Assembly: GCA_016808115.1 (NCBI GenBank)
Contig: JAEQBH010002849.1
Coordinates: 124,001 to 188,000 of the forward strand
Length of the DNA: 64,000 bases
From: Tetrastigma voinierianum
Taxonomy: Eukaryota; Streptophyta; Magnoliopsida; Vitales; Vitaceae
Direction of reading: 5' to 3'
Shown here: positions 13,559 to 25,722 of the stretch, piece after piece
How the letters are laid out: each line of letters begins with the position of its first letter
How positions within the stretch are numbered: position 1 is the stretch's first letter
The notes under the pieces: generated by a model
Told to the model about the DNA's origin: nothing
Seen by the model: only the letters and a program-made list of their open reading frames with translations
The model's database searches: none
Made by a program: the position numbers and the translations under genes

Positions 13559-14063
13559 AATAGTTCTACCAATATTTTAAAGTTTAATGGGTAGTAACAA
13601 GTTACTAATAAGTGATTGATTAGGCACTAAATTTTTAAATAGTCCTGTCTCGGATGTTCGGTTGAAATAGCTATGTATTGAGGATGAGTATATACTCGTA
13701 ATGAAGTTCAAGTCTTAAGTAGCTAAGACATGATAATTTGATGAACTTCACCTAAGTGGGTATAAGAAATGGTGTCGTTTTTTACAAGAGTTTAGTTTAC
13801 TCTTGTAAATGCTCATGAAACCAAGATAGGGCACATGGTCGTAATAGTGCTAATATGTGTGGAACATATTTTAAGACTGAGATAGATCATATGTGTCATA
13901 TTTTCGGTATTCACATAAAAGAAGAGGTTTAATGCATCACACACCTTAGTCTTGTGAGTACTTCTAAATATAGTCATTAATTGATGGTTTAATTGAAATA
14001 TACCTTTAGTAAGTATGGGTATATCATATGGATATGGAGAAATATTACAATCTAGTAGGGGAT

Positions 14064-14494
14064 TGTTGAAGAGATTGTAATAAATTCCTTGGAAAGACTG
14101 TTGATATGATCAAGTACGATCCAATGTTAGATTAATTTGTCTGTTAATTGCATCGGTTTGAATAAAGAGACACCTATTAAGAAGGGGTTTCAACTCTTCA
14201 AGAAGAGACATTTGAATGAAGAGACACCTCTTGAGAAGAGGTTTGAACTCTTCAGAACAGACATATATTGACTATAAATTCTTCAAATCCAGATATCGGT
14301 TTTCAGTTTTTTGTTCTGGAATTTAATAAGATTGATACTTATTGAATTCGTGGGTTTGTTGTATTTTGGAGGTAATTTGCCGAAAATACGTGTTAGCAAA
14401 CTACTTATAGTGGGGGCAAATAAAACCTTAAGAACAGTATTCCTTATGCCTCAAACCCATCTGTCAACTTCTTCTCTCTCTTTCTTCTGTTACA
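14064..14494 (+). repeat. 3' LTR of copia element 1
   Basis: Starts TGTTGAAGAGATTG and ends TTCTGTTACA. It is the counterpart of 9155-9577 and retains the same internal two-copy GAATRAAGAGACACC repeat. Confidence 0.9.
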
Positions 14495-14518
14495 ATACTA
14501 ATAAATTAAAGGGGGAAT

Positions 14519-14660
14519 GATGTTAAGGTGAATCAAGTGATAAAGAAGTTGGAAGGGGTTACAAGGAGAATCTGCGTCTTTCAAATATCATATAAAAGCA
14601 AGGAATCTTCTGATGTTATATTTAAATATCATACCTAAAAAAAAAAAAGGAACTCGTCGA
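14519..14660 (+). mobile_element. SINE-like repeat, copy 3, tandem with copy 2
   Basis: GATGTTAAGGTGAATCAAGT, GATAAAGAAGTTGG, GGGTTACAAGGAGAA, ATAAAAGCAAGGAATC and an A run before GGAACTC mirror the copy at 9011-9149 in the same order. The downstream flank (ATCAAATTAAGGGAATGATG near 14660) matches the flank just after the copia element (ATAAATTAAAGGGGGAATGA near 14500). The two copies are therefore a tandem duplication of roughly 170 bp that existed before or around the copia insertion. Confidence 0.6.
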
Positions 14661-14699
14661 TCAAATTAAGGGAATGATGTAAAGGTGCGTCATAGCGCT

Positions 14700-17600
14700 A
14701 AATATAATGAATATAGAGCCGAAACATCAGTTTAGTGTGAAATGTAATTTATCTTAAATACGATGAAATCATTTCTGCATAAAACTACTTATTAAGATGA
14801 AATTATATTGATAAAATTGATGCAGTCTTATTTATTTATTGACTTGGGAGAAAGAAATTTATCATTAATGTAACATAGTTATATTATACTAATGTAATAT
14901 AGTTATTACAATAATGTTGCACAATCTTTCTTAATGTAACACAATTATTATATTAATGTTATATTATATTATACTAATATAGGTGAGTTTGATTTTATTT
15001 TCATTAAATTTGGTGTTACGATGCACCTTTAATCAATCTGCCTAAGTTAAATACGAATATATTATAAGAAGAAGTGTTTGTAGGCAGTTGAAAGAATGGA
15101 CCCCAATTTAGAAGGCAGTGAGAATAGGAAGGAAGATGAACCGACAAGGGAATAGAGAATACGAGTGACCAAACAAAAGGCATTTCTGGACGGTGGAGAA
15201 ATATTGTGTATCACGACAGCATATCAACAAACAACAAACATGCATTCTTCACGTAAATACGTTACCCAAAACAAACATCAGCTTTGTAATATAGCGCGGC
15301 TGACTGATAACGGATTCCCCAAAGACCACCGTTTCCGTTTCGTTTCTGGGATCAGGGATCAGGGATCAGGGATGGGCCCCACCCCCAATCCCGGAAACGG
15401 CCATATTGGGTCCGTTTCCAAACATGACGTCTACATCCATGTCATCTCGTCTCCACGTGTCAAAATCCCATCCAATTGGCAATTATTATTATTTAATAAA
15501 AATTAAACAAAAACGAGTGGGAACGGAGTGATGATGATTATCCCTTACTTGAGAAGGGGGATAACCCAAATGCCAAATGTCCCCACTTTCGGGTGTGGGT
15601 TATGGGCCCCACCCACTAACCCACTGATTTGACGCTCCTTCCCCCTCTCTCTTTCCTCGTTAACTCAAATATTCTCTCTCTCTAACTCTGACGCTGTTTA
15701 GCCGCATTTTGATGCCACGTTTCGGTTCAACTAAAATGGTATCTGACTGTCGGGTCCCACTTCCTCACCCACCCACTCAATCCCCCTTCTCGATTTTCTC
15801 TATCTTTTCTTCCCTTACGCCTTTGCCATTTTCTCACTCTCAACTCTCACCTTAATATTTCCATATATTTAATTACTAAATCATATAGTATTTATCAACA
15901 ATATTTTTCATATTATTGATAACAATTTCTTCAATCAATTTTAAGTTTCATTGAGGCTCAATTCAAATGGTAAAAAAATAAAAAAGGTTATGAGATATTG
16001 AGTTTGGTGCGCAAGCATGTCTCTGGCGTAATAAATATAAAAAAAACTATTTTAATTGATTTTAAAAATATTTTGAAACTAATGATTTTGTATGTTATGT
16101 GTAAAAAATGTCATGAATTAAAAATATTTTAATAAAAATCAAACTTACATATTCAATAAAATTTGAAAAATATAATTGTAATATTTTACATTGTCACTCC
16201 ATCAATAAAAGGTGAATGTTTATACATAAAGAAATTAGACTAAAATATTATGGAGCATTTTCATGAAAACATAGCTTAACCAAAAAGCAAAACTAGAACG
16301 GATTGATAATTGAGTTGTATGTATGTAAATACAGTCTTGAACCCAATCTCAAAAATAAGTTTTTTTTTTTTTTCAAACCAAAAAGTAAGTTTTTAAACAT
16401 ATGAAAATTTCAACTTCCAAAGGACATAGATAAGTAAACTTTAAATCTCTACACCAATTATAAATGTTGTAAGGATTTAAACGATTAACATAGATAATAT
16501 ATTATACTTCAAAAAAAACATTGATAATATATTTATAATTAAAGATATATTTTTAGTATGAGAAAATTAAAGAAAGAAAAAAAATGAAGATAGAGAGGGG
16601 TGTCTAGATTCTTTGCTTAACCGATGCTACCATACATGTCGGGCACAGTTTCCTAACCTACTTTCGCTTTTTCTTCAAATGTTTTATTTGACTGATTAGT
16701 TTGACCGGTCAACCTTCTTGACTGAAGCCCCCTTATGATGTACCACGGCCCACCTTTCTCTTAACCTCCACTGCCACTAATATTTCTTTTTTTTTCCTTT
16801 AATTTCTCCCAACTATTTAATATTTTTTTCTAAATAAATGAAACGATTTATTTGAAAGAGGGTGGAGGGAGGCAATTGGCAATTGGGGAAAGCAGCGAAA
16901 ATCTCATAGGATCCCAAAGATAAATACATGTGGAGGGGGGATCAATGATCAATGATCAATGATTGCTAGTTTATTATTTCTTCACTTCTGACAGATTATG
17001 ACAGCTTAGAATATTGGTTGGTACGTTGATTTTCCCGCCACTACTCCAAGAATCTTGGCCCTAAATGGCAATGTTGAGGAGCCCAACAGAAAAAAAAAGA
17101 AAAAAAAGAAAAAAAGAAAAAAGGGGGGCATGGAATTTGAGCCGTCTGATGCTTTGTTTTATTGGGTAATCAATGATCATGGTATGAGTGGATTACGTGT
17201 GTTTTGTTAGATTTGTTTTAGATGATGAATGGATATATGTATCTCACTCATCAATGATTCTTGTTGGTTGGGTCTTTGTTTTTTTTGAAAAAAAAAAAAA
17301 CATTGACTCTTGGGAGACTTCAATTTATATAATCACAAAAGGTTGTCGTGGGATGGGATGGGATGGGATGCAGCTATTTAGACTATTAGGAATACTTACA
17401 AGGATTGATTTCAACCTCGCATGGAATGGCTATTCATCATGAATTAGGAATTTTGAAAAACAAAATAAATAAATATTATCATTTTCCTTTTTTAAACACT
17501 ATCCTAGTTCAAGAATAATTATTATTTTTATTTTCTATTCACTTTACATATTATATTTATAAAACTTTTTCTTCTAATAAGAATTCAAAATTTAAGATCT

Positions 17601-18640
17601 CTTGTAACTCTATTCCACCTCATTATATACTTTGAGAAAAAATATTATTTGAATATATTGTGATTGTCTAATACGGTTTTTAAAATTTGTTGTGTGAGAT
17701 TTTGTATTTTCTATGTTTTAAAATATGCTTCAACTTCTATACCTTAAATTTTATTTATTTATTGCTAAAATAATTTTCTCATAATAATCCTGATAGATAT
17801 AAAAAATAATAATTTTATTTTTGTCTTTAAAAGTTGTTTATTTTTTCATTTTTAATAATTTTTTTTTAAATGATCATAAAAAAGCTATATATTTTTCAAA
17901 AAAATGTGTAGTGTGTACTTTGTACTTGGGAGTCCCACTTGTATGGCTCCACTTTTCACGTAATGAAATTGAAATAAAAATGTTAGGTCATTCAAGAGAA
18001 AGGAAAAAACGAAGCGCATGTAAAACAAAATGGGATGATTCTATCTTAATTGGATCTCCCAACGACTCCCTTTTATGAAAGGCAAAATTGAAGGTAATAA
18101 CTCTACTACCACAAATCTCATACTCATAGTCATAGCCATAGCCATAGCCGACCATCATCATTCATCACCTAATTTAATTATATTGTCATATAGACTATCA
18201 ATTCATAGGAATTATTATTATTATTATTAAATTTATGTGGTCAATTCCAGAAAATGGTCCAAAGAGAGGAGGGGGGGACCAAATAAATTAAGATGGGGGG
18301 AGCAGAAAAGCAAAGGAAATTCGATGGTGGGGGCCCATGAGGACACATGAAGAATAGACGAGAAGTAGTAGAAGTAGAAGTAGAAGAAGAAGAAGCCTCC
18401 TCCTGCTCTGTCACTCGCTTTTGTTTGTCTTGTCCCACACCCATCATTTCTTGGACACTGCTCTCTAACCTCCAAAAAAAAAAAAAAAAAGCACAGTGAA
18501 ACACAAATAACAAGATATTTTTGTTTTTGTTTTCATAAAACATATTTTAATGTTGTCGTTTAAGATAGACAAAGAGAAGATGGTGGGGTCCACCGTATAG
18601 TTGCAAAGGCACGCGATGGGGACCCACAGAGAGAGAGGGC
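14700..18640. other. Upstream region of the Dof gene, non-coding
   Basis: No coding region recognised. The sequence alternates AT-rich stretches with pyrimidine-rich ones. Short tandem repeats stand out: (GGGATCA)3 at 15348-15374, (ATCAATG)3 at 16941-16963, (GGGAT)4 at about 17350-17370 and (CATAGC)n at about 18124-18150. A CCACGTGTC G-box/ABRE-like site lies near 15453. The open frames in this stretch show no family features. Confidence 0.5.
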
Positions 18641-18759
18641 GTAAGAAAGGAAGGGTGATGAGCTGAGATGATCCGTTGCAGATGTGCTCGAATTCTCCAT
18701 GCTTTCTCTGCGTGCAAGCCAACAACATTGATCATCCCGTACAGGACGTAATCATTACA

Positions 18760-18761
<2 letters not shown>

Positions 18762-18793
<32 letters not shown>
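18762..18793 (+). repeat. (CT)n microsatellite in the Dof 5' leader
   Basis: A pure CT run about 180 bp upstream of the Dof start codon, followed by further pyrimidine-rich sequence. CT/GA tracts are frequent in plant 5' leaders and core promoters; the role here is inferred. Confidence 0.9.
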
Positions 18794-18796
<3 letters not shown>

Positions 18797-18976
18797 TTCT
18801 CTCTTTCTTTTCTCTCAAGTCTTTATTTATTGACAGGGGTTGGTTTCATTTCCCTACTTTGCATGACTCCAAAGTCCTCTCTATTTTCTCTCCATCTTTC
18901 ACTTTGATTTTTCTCTCTTTTTCTCATTACTACTGTTCATCACTCTAGCTGGGGAGTGGGTCTTTGATTTGCATGG

Positions 18977-20631
18977 ATGGATGCCTCTAGTGCACAACAC
19001 CAGGTATGTTTTGATTTGGGTGGTTTTGTGTTTTCTTTCTTTATTTCTCAATATCACTTTTCTTGTCGTTCTTTTTTGCTTCTTCTGATAAGGGAGAGGG
19101 AAAGGGGTTTTGTTTCTGAGAAATAATTGGGAATGGTATTTGGTTTTGGGTTTTTTTTTTCTTTGCTTTTTATGCTTCCTTTTTAGGAATTTAAGGGAGT
19201 TTAATTATGGGTTTTAGATCTGCTTTAGAAGAAGGATGATTTGTAGCAACAGTTCAGTTCTTAATTTCTTCACTGATGTAGCTTAAAGGGAAAAGAGATA
19301 AATGATTTTTAGAGGTCTGCCTTTTGGATGCTCAAGTGTTTGATCACTTGTCTAACTTGTTCTTCAACAATGAAACCCAAAATTTTGAACCAAACATCAA
19401 CCTTTTTCATTTTTTTGTTTGCAAATTAAGAGGGCAGAATGTAATCTTGTGGCCTTTGGGAAATTTTCCCTCAAAATCTGTCAAACCCATATCCTCATTT
19501 TCTTTAACATTCTTTCATTTTCTCGTCAATACAATGGACCAATGGTTTAGTTTAGCCCCTTTATAGTCAAAAATTGAAAAAGAGAATTAGGAAAACGAAA
19601 ATTGTTTGATTCTATGAACATTAAGTTGAGTTTAATAATTTGTGCATTTACCCATAAGAAAATCTTTCTATTCGTATATATATTGTACCATATATTTCTT
19701 CATTTAATTGTAAAATCATGTTGATTTGTTTCAGGAAATGGATAGCCAGTCACTAGAAAGCATGTTGGTATGCTCAAAAGCACAGCAGGAGAGGAAACCA
19801 AGGCCACCAGAACAAGCTCTAAAATGCCCCAGATGTGATTCCACCAACACCAAATTCTGTTACTACAACAACTACAGTCTGTCTCAGCCAAGGTACTTCT
19901 GCAAGTCATGCAGAAGGTACTGGACCAAAGGAGGAACCCTAAGGAATGTTCCTGTTGGGGGAGGTTGCAGAAAGAACAAGAGATCATCATCATCATCTTC
20001 TTCTTCTTCATCTTCCAAAAGGGCCCAAGATCAACCACTCACAACCAATCCCAATCCCCTCACTGTCCTCCCACCCCTAACTTATGACTCCAATGACCTC
20101 ACCCTTGCATTTGCTAGGCTCCAGAAACAAACTAGTGGGCAGTTAGGGTTTGATGATAGTCATCATCATCATCATCATCCTCATCATCATGATTTTGCTC
20201 TTTTGGGTAACCCTAACAACACCCATTGTGATGTTCTTGGAAACCAGTGTGTCAACGCTTCTACCCCTGGACTTTTTGATGCTCTGAGGACCAATTTTCT
20301 TGAAACCCCATCTGGGTTTCAGAATTTGTATTATGGATTTGGTAATGGAGGGATGGGGGAGGTGGAAAATGGTGGAGTTGGTAGTCATGAGCAGCACATG
20401 GTTATGCCATATGAAGAAATGAGTGGTGCAACAACTACAGCAGTGACAGTGACCACAATGAAGCAAGAGTTGTGCCATGGGAGGGAAGGCCATGAGAATA
20501 GGGTTCTGTGGGGGCTTCCATGGCAGCAGCTGAACCCAGATGGGAATATGGCTGAAATTGATTCAGGAAGAGAGAGCTGGAATGGACTGGCTTCATCCTG
20601 GCATGGCCTTCTCAACAGCCCTCTCATGTGA
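18977..20631 (+). CDS. Dof-type zinc finger transcription factor (two exons)
   Basis: Exon 1 is 18977-19003 (27 nt, ATG to CAG, then GTATGT). Exon 2 is 19735-20631 (after TTTGTTTCAG), both in phase 0, giving 307 residues. I chose the ATG at 18977 because the overlapping ATG at 18973 meets a stop after five codons. The Dof domain is complete: zinc ligands Cys40, Cys43, Cys65 and Cys68 (CX2CX21CX2C), with NTKFCYYNNYSLSQPRYFC and RRYWTKGGTLRNVPVGGG. The protein binds AAAG-core DNA in the nucleus. After the finger come KNKR plus a serine run (about 93-103), a histidine tract (about 152-162), and a C-terminal half ending in SWHGLLNSPL. The N-terminal MD..EMDSQSLESMLVCS and the finger resemble the Arabidopsis DOF2.1/DOF5.3 type, but the subgroup is an inference. 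The gene looks intact, with a 730-bp intron. Confidence 0.93.
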
Positions 20632-22700
20632 GGAGGAGATCTTGGAAGAATGCTAGCTGGCTTCTTCTTTGTTTGCAAGAAAGAGAGAAGAAGAGGAATA
20701 TGGACGGATGGATAGAGAGAGACGCTGTTGTTGTTGCTTTCTCTTTGTCAGAGACTCAAATCTGTATTAATCAATCCTTGAGAGTTTTGTATGAAGAGTA
20801 GTAGTACTTTCAGTACTTTGAGATGTTTTTTTTCCTTCTCCACCTCCTCTTTTTTGTTTCTTCTTTCAAACTAGTGATAAACTAATGAAATTTCACATTT
20901 GTCTTCTAACCCAGTAAAGAATATTTTCCAGAGATAGAATAGAATGAACTGATCAATACATCTTGTCTGGAGCGATTGAGGGTGATGTTTCATTTTCTCT
21001 GCAGCATATAAGAAAAAGTGTTTGGCTGCATGGATTTGTGAGTTTTGAATGATTTGCTGCAGGTAGATACTATGAATAAAAAATTCTAAAACAAAATGGA
21101 AGGGAGGCCAGACCAAATGGGAATAAATTAGGGATTCCTAGGCATTGGAATTTCAGTGAGGGTGAGGGTGAGGGTGAAGGTGAAGGAAGGAAGCACGAGA
21201 GAGCATCAATATCGGGATAGATTTTGTTACCGTAAGCAGACAATATCCAGCTTAGGATATGAGCGTGAGAGTTCAGTCAGTAATCACTTGGAACATCATT
21301 TCCCAATTTAATATTTTTTTCCAAAGCCTGTCTAGTAAGTAGTAACCTAGGTAATTGGGTTTTCCCTCACTCTACAAATATTCCCTACTAGTACTACTCT
21401 CTTTTCTTCTAAAATTACACTTCTGCCCTTCTGGAAAGGGGGTCCGGCACCGTCAGCAGCTTTGTTTCTTACTTTCTTATATTAATTGAAAGTTGAAACA
21501 AAGAAATGAACATTTGAGTGTGAACGTGGGTGGGTGGCCCTGGTCAGTCCAAAAATAATCTTTGTTTTGTTGAATGTGAACGTGGGTGGGGGAAGAGGAA
21601 GAGGAAGACGTTGATGGGGAGCCATTTGTCTTGTTGACTGTGAACATTTGAGGGAAGACGATAATGAAGGGTGTGTAGTGAGTGGACTCAGTAGACTCAC
21701 AAATTGAGAGTGTTAAACCAAGGCCAATCGATCGGCATAATAATAAATGTAAACAGTAGACGTGTGTAGGAGGCAACACTTTTAACGTTGGATATCAAAC
21801 CTTGACCACCGTGGAAAGTTCACATCTTTGTTGTGTTGTGTGAAACAAAGACATTCCCATAATCCATTTTACCTTACCTTTCACGCTTAATGCTTAATTC
21901 CCTGATGGAGACATCACCTTACAAGGTCTAATCTCATAAGTCATAACAAACAACCTGTGATAAATGGCCCTAAGAGGACTCGGAAGAACAAGCCCAGCTC
22001 TGGGATCAACTGAGTTAACCTTCTGGATTCTTATCCACCGTTTTCATTACCAACTTCAGAATTAAAAAGTGTTTCTTTTTTGGGTTTTTCTTTTATGCTT
22101 GGCACGGTTAAAATAAGCAGTCCTTCGAATTTTTAAATATGAGGAAATTAGACATGTTGAAGTGGATCAAATTGGCAGCGCTGAACCCGGCCCCATCGGG
22201 TTCAAATCCAGACCGACCAAGACAATTACAAAGCTTGAGAAAGTTTTGGGTCGAACCTTACTTTATCTATACATTTTATGAATTCAAAATGCCAAGCTTC
22301 ATCAGATCCCCAATTGAGAAAACCCTGCAGGGCTGCAACATTGTGCAAAACTAAGTACATATATATTGGAACTTCAGGGGAATTGTCTTGCAGGTGTCTT
22401 AGAAAGGATGATCGTACAAGCACCCACCAATTTTGCCTAACGCGGGTGGAAGTGAAAACTCACAATAGAATAAACAATAATGAAATGTATTTCCCTGAGG
22501 TCTGGGTTAAGAATTGGGATGGGTATAGGGAGGATCAGGTTCAGAGTCCCATCCAAACGAGGACAAAGAATGTAAAAAAGAAAGAAAAAATATTTACCTA
22601 GAAAAAAAAATGGGAAATTTGTCCATGTTCCACCACATATTCATGCATCAGCATAGGAGACATGAAATTGAACCGACAATATGCTCATTCAGAAATCTAA
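20632..22700. other. Intergenic region, Dof 3' flank and S23 3' flank
   Basis: The first 200-250 bases are probably the Dof 3' untranslated region. Beyond that I see repeats such as GTGAACGTGGGTGGG (near 21520 and 21580) and GAGGGT runs near 21160, and no coding region. Near 22190 the string CATCGGGTTCAAATCC looks like a polymerase III B box, but no complete tRNA or SINE could be built around it. Confidence 0.5.
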
Positions 22701-22899
22701 AGGCACAATATAGCAATTTAGTAAGTGAGAGGAAAAAGGACAGTTTCGAATTTGATGGCATAAAGAATAAAAGCAAGAGAGAAGGTTGTTATCCCATGAA
22801 ACAAAATGCTCAACAAAAGGGGGAAAACATCCAACAAAATTGTCACTTCCGTCGAGTGTTGGAAACTTGAGGTCGGAGAAAGTAATTTGAATGAGTTTA

Positions 22900-23037
<138 letters not shown>

Positions 23038-23673
23038 CTACAGAGCATAAGAAAATTAGGATTTGGAAGAGTTTAGGGCATTAAAAAGCCTAGAGGTATC
23101 AGTAATCCCCTTTTTCCCCTTGAAAATACTTACATTTTCTTCAATATAGTTCAAGCAACCATCATTTGGTACAAAGGCAGCAATCTTCTTCCCATTCTTA
23201 ATCAGCTGAACACACATTTTCTAATAGCAGAGTTTGGCTGCTTAGCCTCTATACCACTGTAGAATTCAACCACACAAACATTGTTGTTATGTCTTGTGAT
23301 ATTTGAAGGAACAAAAGCAAAGGCATGGATGGATTTTGCCTTACATTTTCTCAAGAACAATGCCCTTTGCATGGGAGGACCCAGCAAATGGTTTCTTCCA
23401 TTCATTGCCAAGGTTAGACTTCTTATATGCCTTGTCAGCCCACCTTTGCCTTCGACGGTGAGACTTCAGCTTGCGACCAGCTCCCATTCCACGAGTCTTC
23501 CTGGATAAAATTTACCAGCAGATCACAAATTCGTTCAATGAGTATGGAAAATTTAATGCATAAATTTAAGAAAGTGTATTTATCTATTTGCTAATTTTTT
23601 AAAAATAAATAAATAAGCAACAACATTAACAGTTCAAAGAAAAGAGGACTGCAGGACTCCCCATGAAATTTAT

Positions 23674-23777
23674 TTACTTTTTGTTAGGTTTTTTTTTTTC
23701 CCCACATGAGGACTTGAACCTAGAACCTCCCATAACTCCACTCTTAACATTTTACCACTTGACCCATGCCTCAATGA
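23674..23777 (-). mobile_element. tRNA-derived SINE in S23 intron 1 (minus strand)
   Basis: Read on the minus strand it has an A-box-like GGGTCAAGTGGTAAAA, a B-box GGTTCAAGTCC and then an A run (the T run at 23691-23700 on the plus strand). GACTCC...TGAA.TTTA occurs on both sides (about 23655-23672 and 23776-23793) with four mismatches in 18, a plausible worn target duplication. The exact borders are uncertain by several bases. Confidence 0.65.
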
Positions 23778-24060
23778 CTCCTGGTGAAGTTTACATACCA
23801 AGTGTGGGGCTGAATAACAGTGTTTCTATTCGGCCCATTGGAGTTGCCTTCCCTTAAGAGATATTCTAAGCTCGTCAACAGTGTTTTTATTGCCAATAAC
23901 TTCTTTTTTTATAGATATTTATTGCCAATGACTTAGTAATACTTGAGCTCGATAATTCTAAAATCAAATCAATACAATATGCAATACCTCCATACTACAT
24001 GAACAAAGATCTTCAACTAAAAACTTGGAACCATGGTTTTAAAAGGCGTTCCTTAAACCT

Positions 24061-24220
24061 AAGGGATAGCTCAATTGATCTAAGGCCTAGGGGTTTAACC
24101 CAATGGTCACTAGTTCGAGTCTCGTCATGGCCACTAGAGGTTTAACCGGTTGTTAACTTCAAGGCCTCGTGGGAATAGTCAAGGTACGCGCAAGCTGACC
24201 TAGACAACCATAGTAATAAA
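24061..24220 (+). mobile_element. tRNA-derived SINE in S23 intron 1 (plus strand)
   Basis: The body starts AAGGGATAGCTCAATTGATC (A box) and carries CACTAGTTCGAGTCTCG (B box), a non-tRNA part ending CAACCATAGTAATAAA, and a short A run. It is bordered by AAAAGGCGTTCCTTAAACCT (24041-24060) and AAAAGGTGTGCCTTAAACCT (24222-24241), a 20-bp target duplication with two mismatches. That is the classic hallmark of SINE retroposition. It inserted in the sense opposite to the host gene. Confidence 0.88.
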
Positions 24221-24241
24221 AAAAAGGTGTGCCTTAAACCT

Positions 24242-25642
24242 GTCTAAACTTAAGGCACAACCACTCCTAAACCATTTTATTTTATTTTTTTGATAAGTAA
24301 AAATTTTATCATAACAAATGCGCCAAAGTAGCGACCAAGAGATACAAGAAAAAACAATATACAAGAAAAAACACTCTCCCTCTAAAAGTACCACAACTAT
24401 CACAAAAACAATATACAAAAAAAAAAAAATTCATTCACATCTAGAACCAATCCAATCAATGAATTAAACTTAAGGCGAAGGACATCTACTGTTATAGCAC
24501 TCCCTTTTTTTTTTTTTTTTTTTTGACTGGTAAACAAACAGCAACATCTATTTTTTTTGTTACATCACTCCCTAATTATAGCACCTTACTTACCAAGACA
24601 TGCACCTCATTGAAGAAGTGCCCCTTGTAGACTTTACTTTTTCTTTATAAACACTTGATTTTTTAAATTTCTACTTCTGTATTGAAATTTATATAACTTC
24701 ATTGCTTTTTTATTAAAGGTTTGTTTTGGATGTTAGGAGTCTTAAATTTTTTATTAATAGATTAGACACTGAATCATATTTTATAATATTAATATGCAAG
24801 CGTAAATAATGAGACTTTTGTGCCTAAGTGTGTTTTGCACCTTTTAAAGTTATGCCTCAAACAAAATAATTCCTAAATCACCAGCCACAAAATAACTACC
24901 CAAAATAGCTTAGAAGGTCCCATGACCAGGAAACTTCATGTAATTTACAGTCTATCCATTATTAGACTTCTCTCCGGCTAATAGCTAATAACCTATGCAC
25001 ATAAGCTTTCAACTGAAGCACCAAAGTCAATCCCATACATCAAAGCTGCGAAGGAACAACCTACCCATGAGTAGTGTAGGTAAGTCTGTCTATCAAAGTC
25101 CCGAAAATTATAATATACGTGGATAAGCATATGACTAATCAAATGAGATTCCCGTATTAAGCCAATTGATTTGTTTATTTATATTTTCATCTTATCTCCT
25201 CCCTACAAAAATGGGAAACCCTTAGGACAGTTGAAGAACGAAGTTCAGCACTTCCCATTTTGTCGGATTAAAGGCCTAGAAACTCTCACATTCTCGCTTA
25301 GAAATTCCAATTTTCATAGTTTAGAGCTATATTCCACTAATTTATTGGATGACTCCCTCTATTTCTCTTTCCTACAAATTTAAAATTCATTGATGTAGCG
25401 ACAATCAGACTTCCGAAAACCTCATCCTCACATCAAAACCTATAAGAATTTACCCATCTCTCAATACCGACAAAAAGAAAGGGAAAGCGCAAAAAGAAAA
25501 AAAAATGAAAGTTACTAAACTTCGATTCAATCTTAAATTCAACAAGACATACATTCTACAAGGTCAAGAAACCCTAAATTGCTAGAGATCAGAATAAGAA
25601 GAACATGATCCAAGAAAATGCGAGAAACTGAAAAGCTGTTAC
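24242..25642 (-). other. Remaining part of S23 intron 1
   Basis: Non-coding, AT-rich. TTTTTTTGATAAGTAAAAATTT near 24286-24307 and a T run followed by GACTGGTAAAC near 24504-24535 look like reversed 3' tails of LINE or SINE retroposons, but no body could be matched. The intron is about 2.1 kb, long for this gene family because of inserted repeats. Confidence 0.4.
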
Positions 25643-25722
25643 CCCATGTTTGCCGGCGTACGAAGACGAAGATGAAGAAGAGTCGAGTGAAAGGCTGTCC
25701 CGCGGAAGCTTCAGCGTCTGTG

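Larger units (their letters stand above)
9155..14494 (+). mobile_element. Ty1/copia LTR retrotransposon, complete ends, decayed coding
   Basis: Both LTRs are present (9155-9577 and 14064-14494). They start TAGTGAAG (mutated) or TGTTGAAG and end TTACA. The five bases before the left LTR are ATACC (9150-9154) and the five after the right LTR are ATACT (14495-14499), a target duplication with one change. A purine tract AGTAGGGGAT precedes the right LTR. The LTRs differ from each other by many substitutions and small indels, so the insertion is old. The order gag, protease, integrase, reverse transcriptase, RNase H marks it as copia rather than gypsy. I found no clear initiator-Met-tRNA primer site after the left LTR. 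Confidence 0.9.

Noticed and set aside
15950..16040. A further SINE starting GGCTCAATTCAAATGGTAAA
   Set aside because: An A-box-like start is present but no B box or tail matching the other copies, so it was not called.
18233..18735. Minus-strand open frames upstream of the Dof gene
   Set aside because: Low-complexity Phe/Ser/Thr runs from GA- and A-rich DNA, overlapping in two frames with no family features.
22180..22230. Possible tRNA gene around CATCGGGTTCAAATCC
   Set aside because: Only a B-box-like string is present; no acceptor stem, anticodon arm or matching T stem could be formed.
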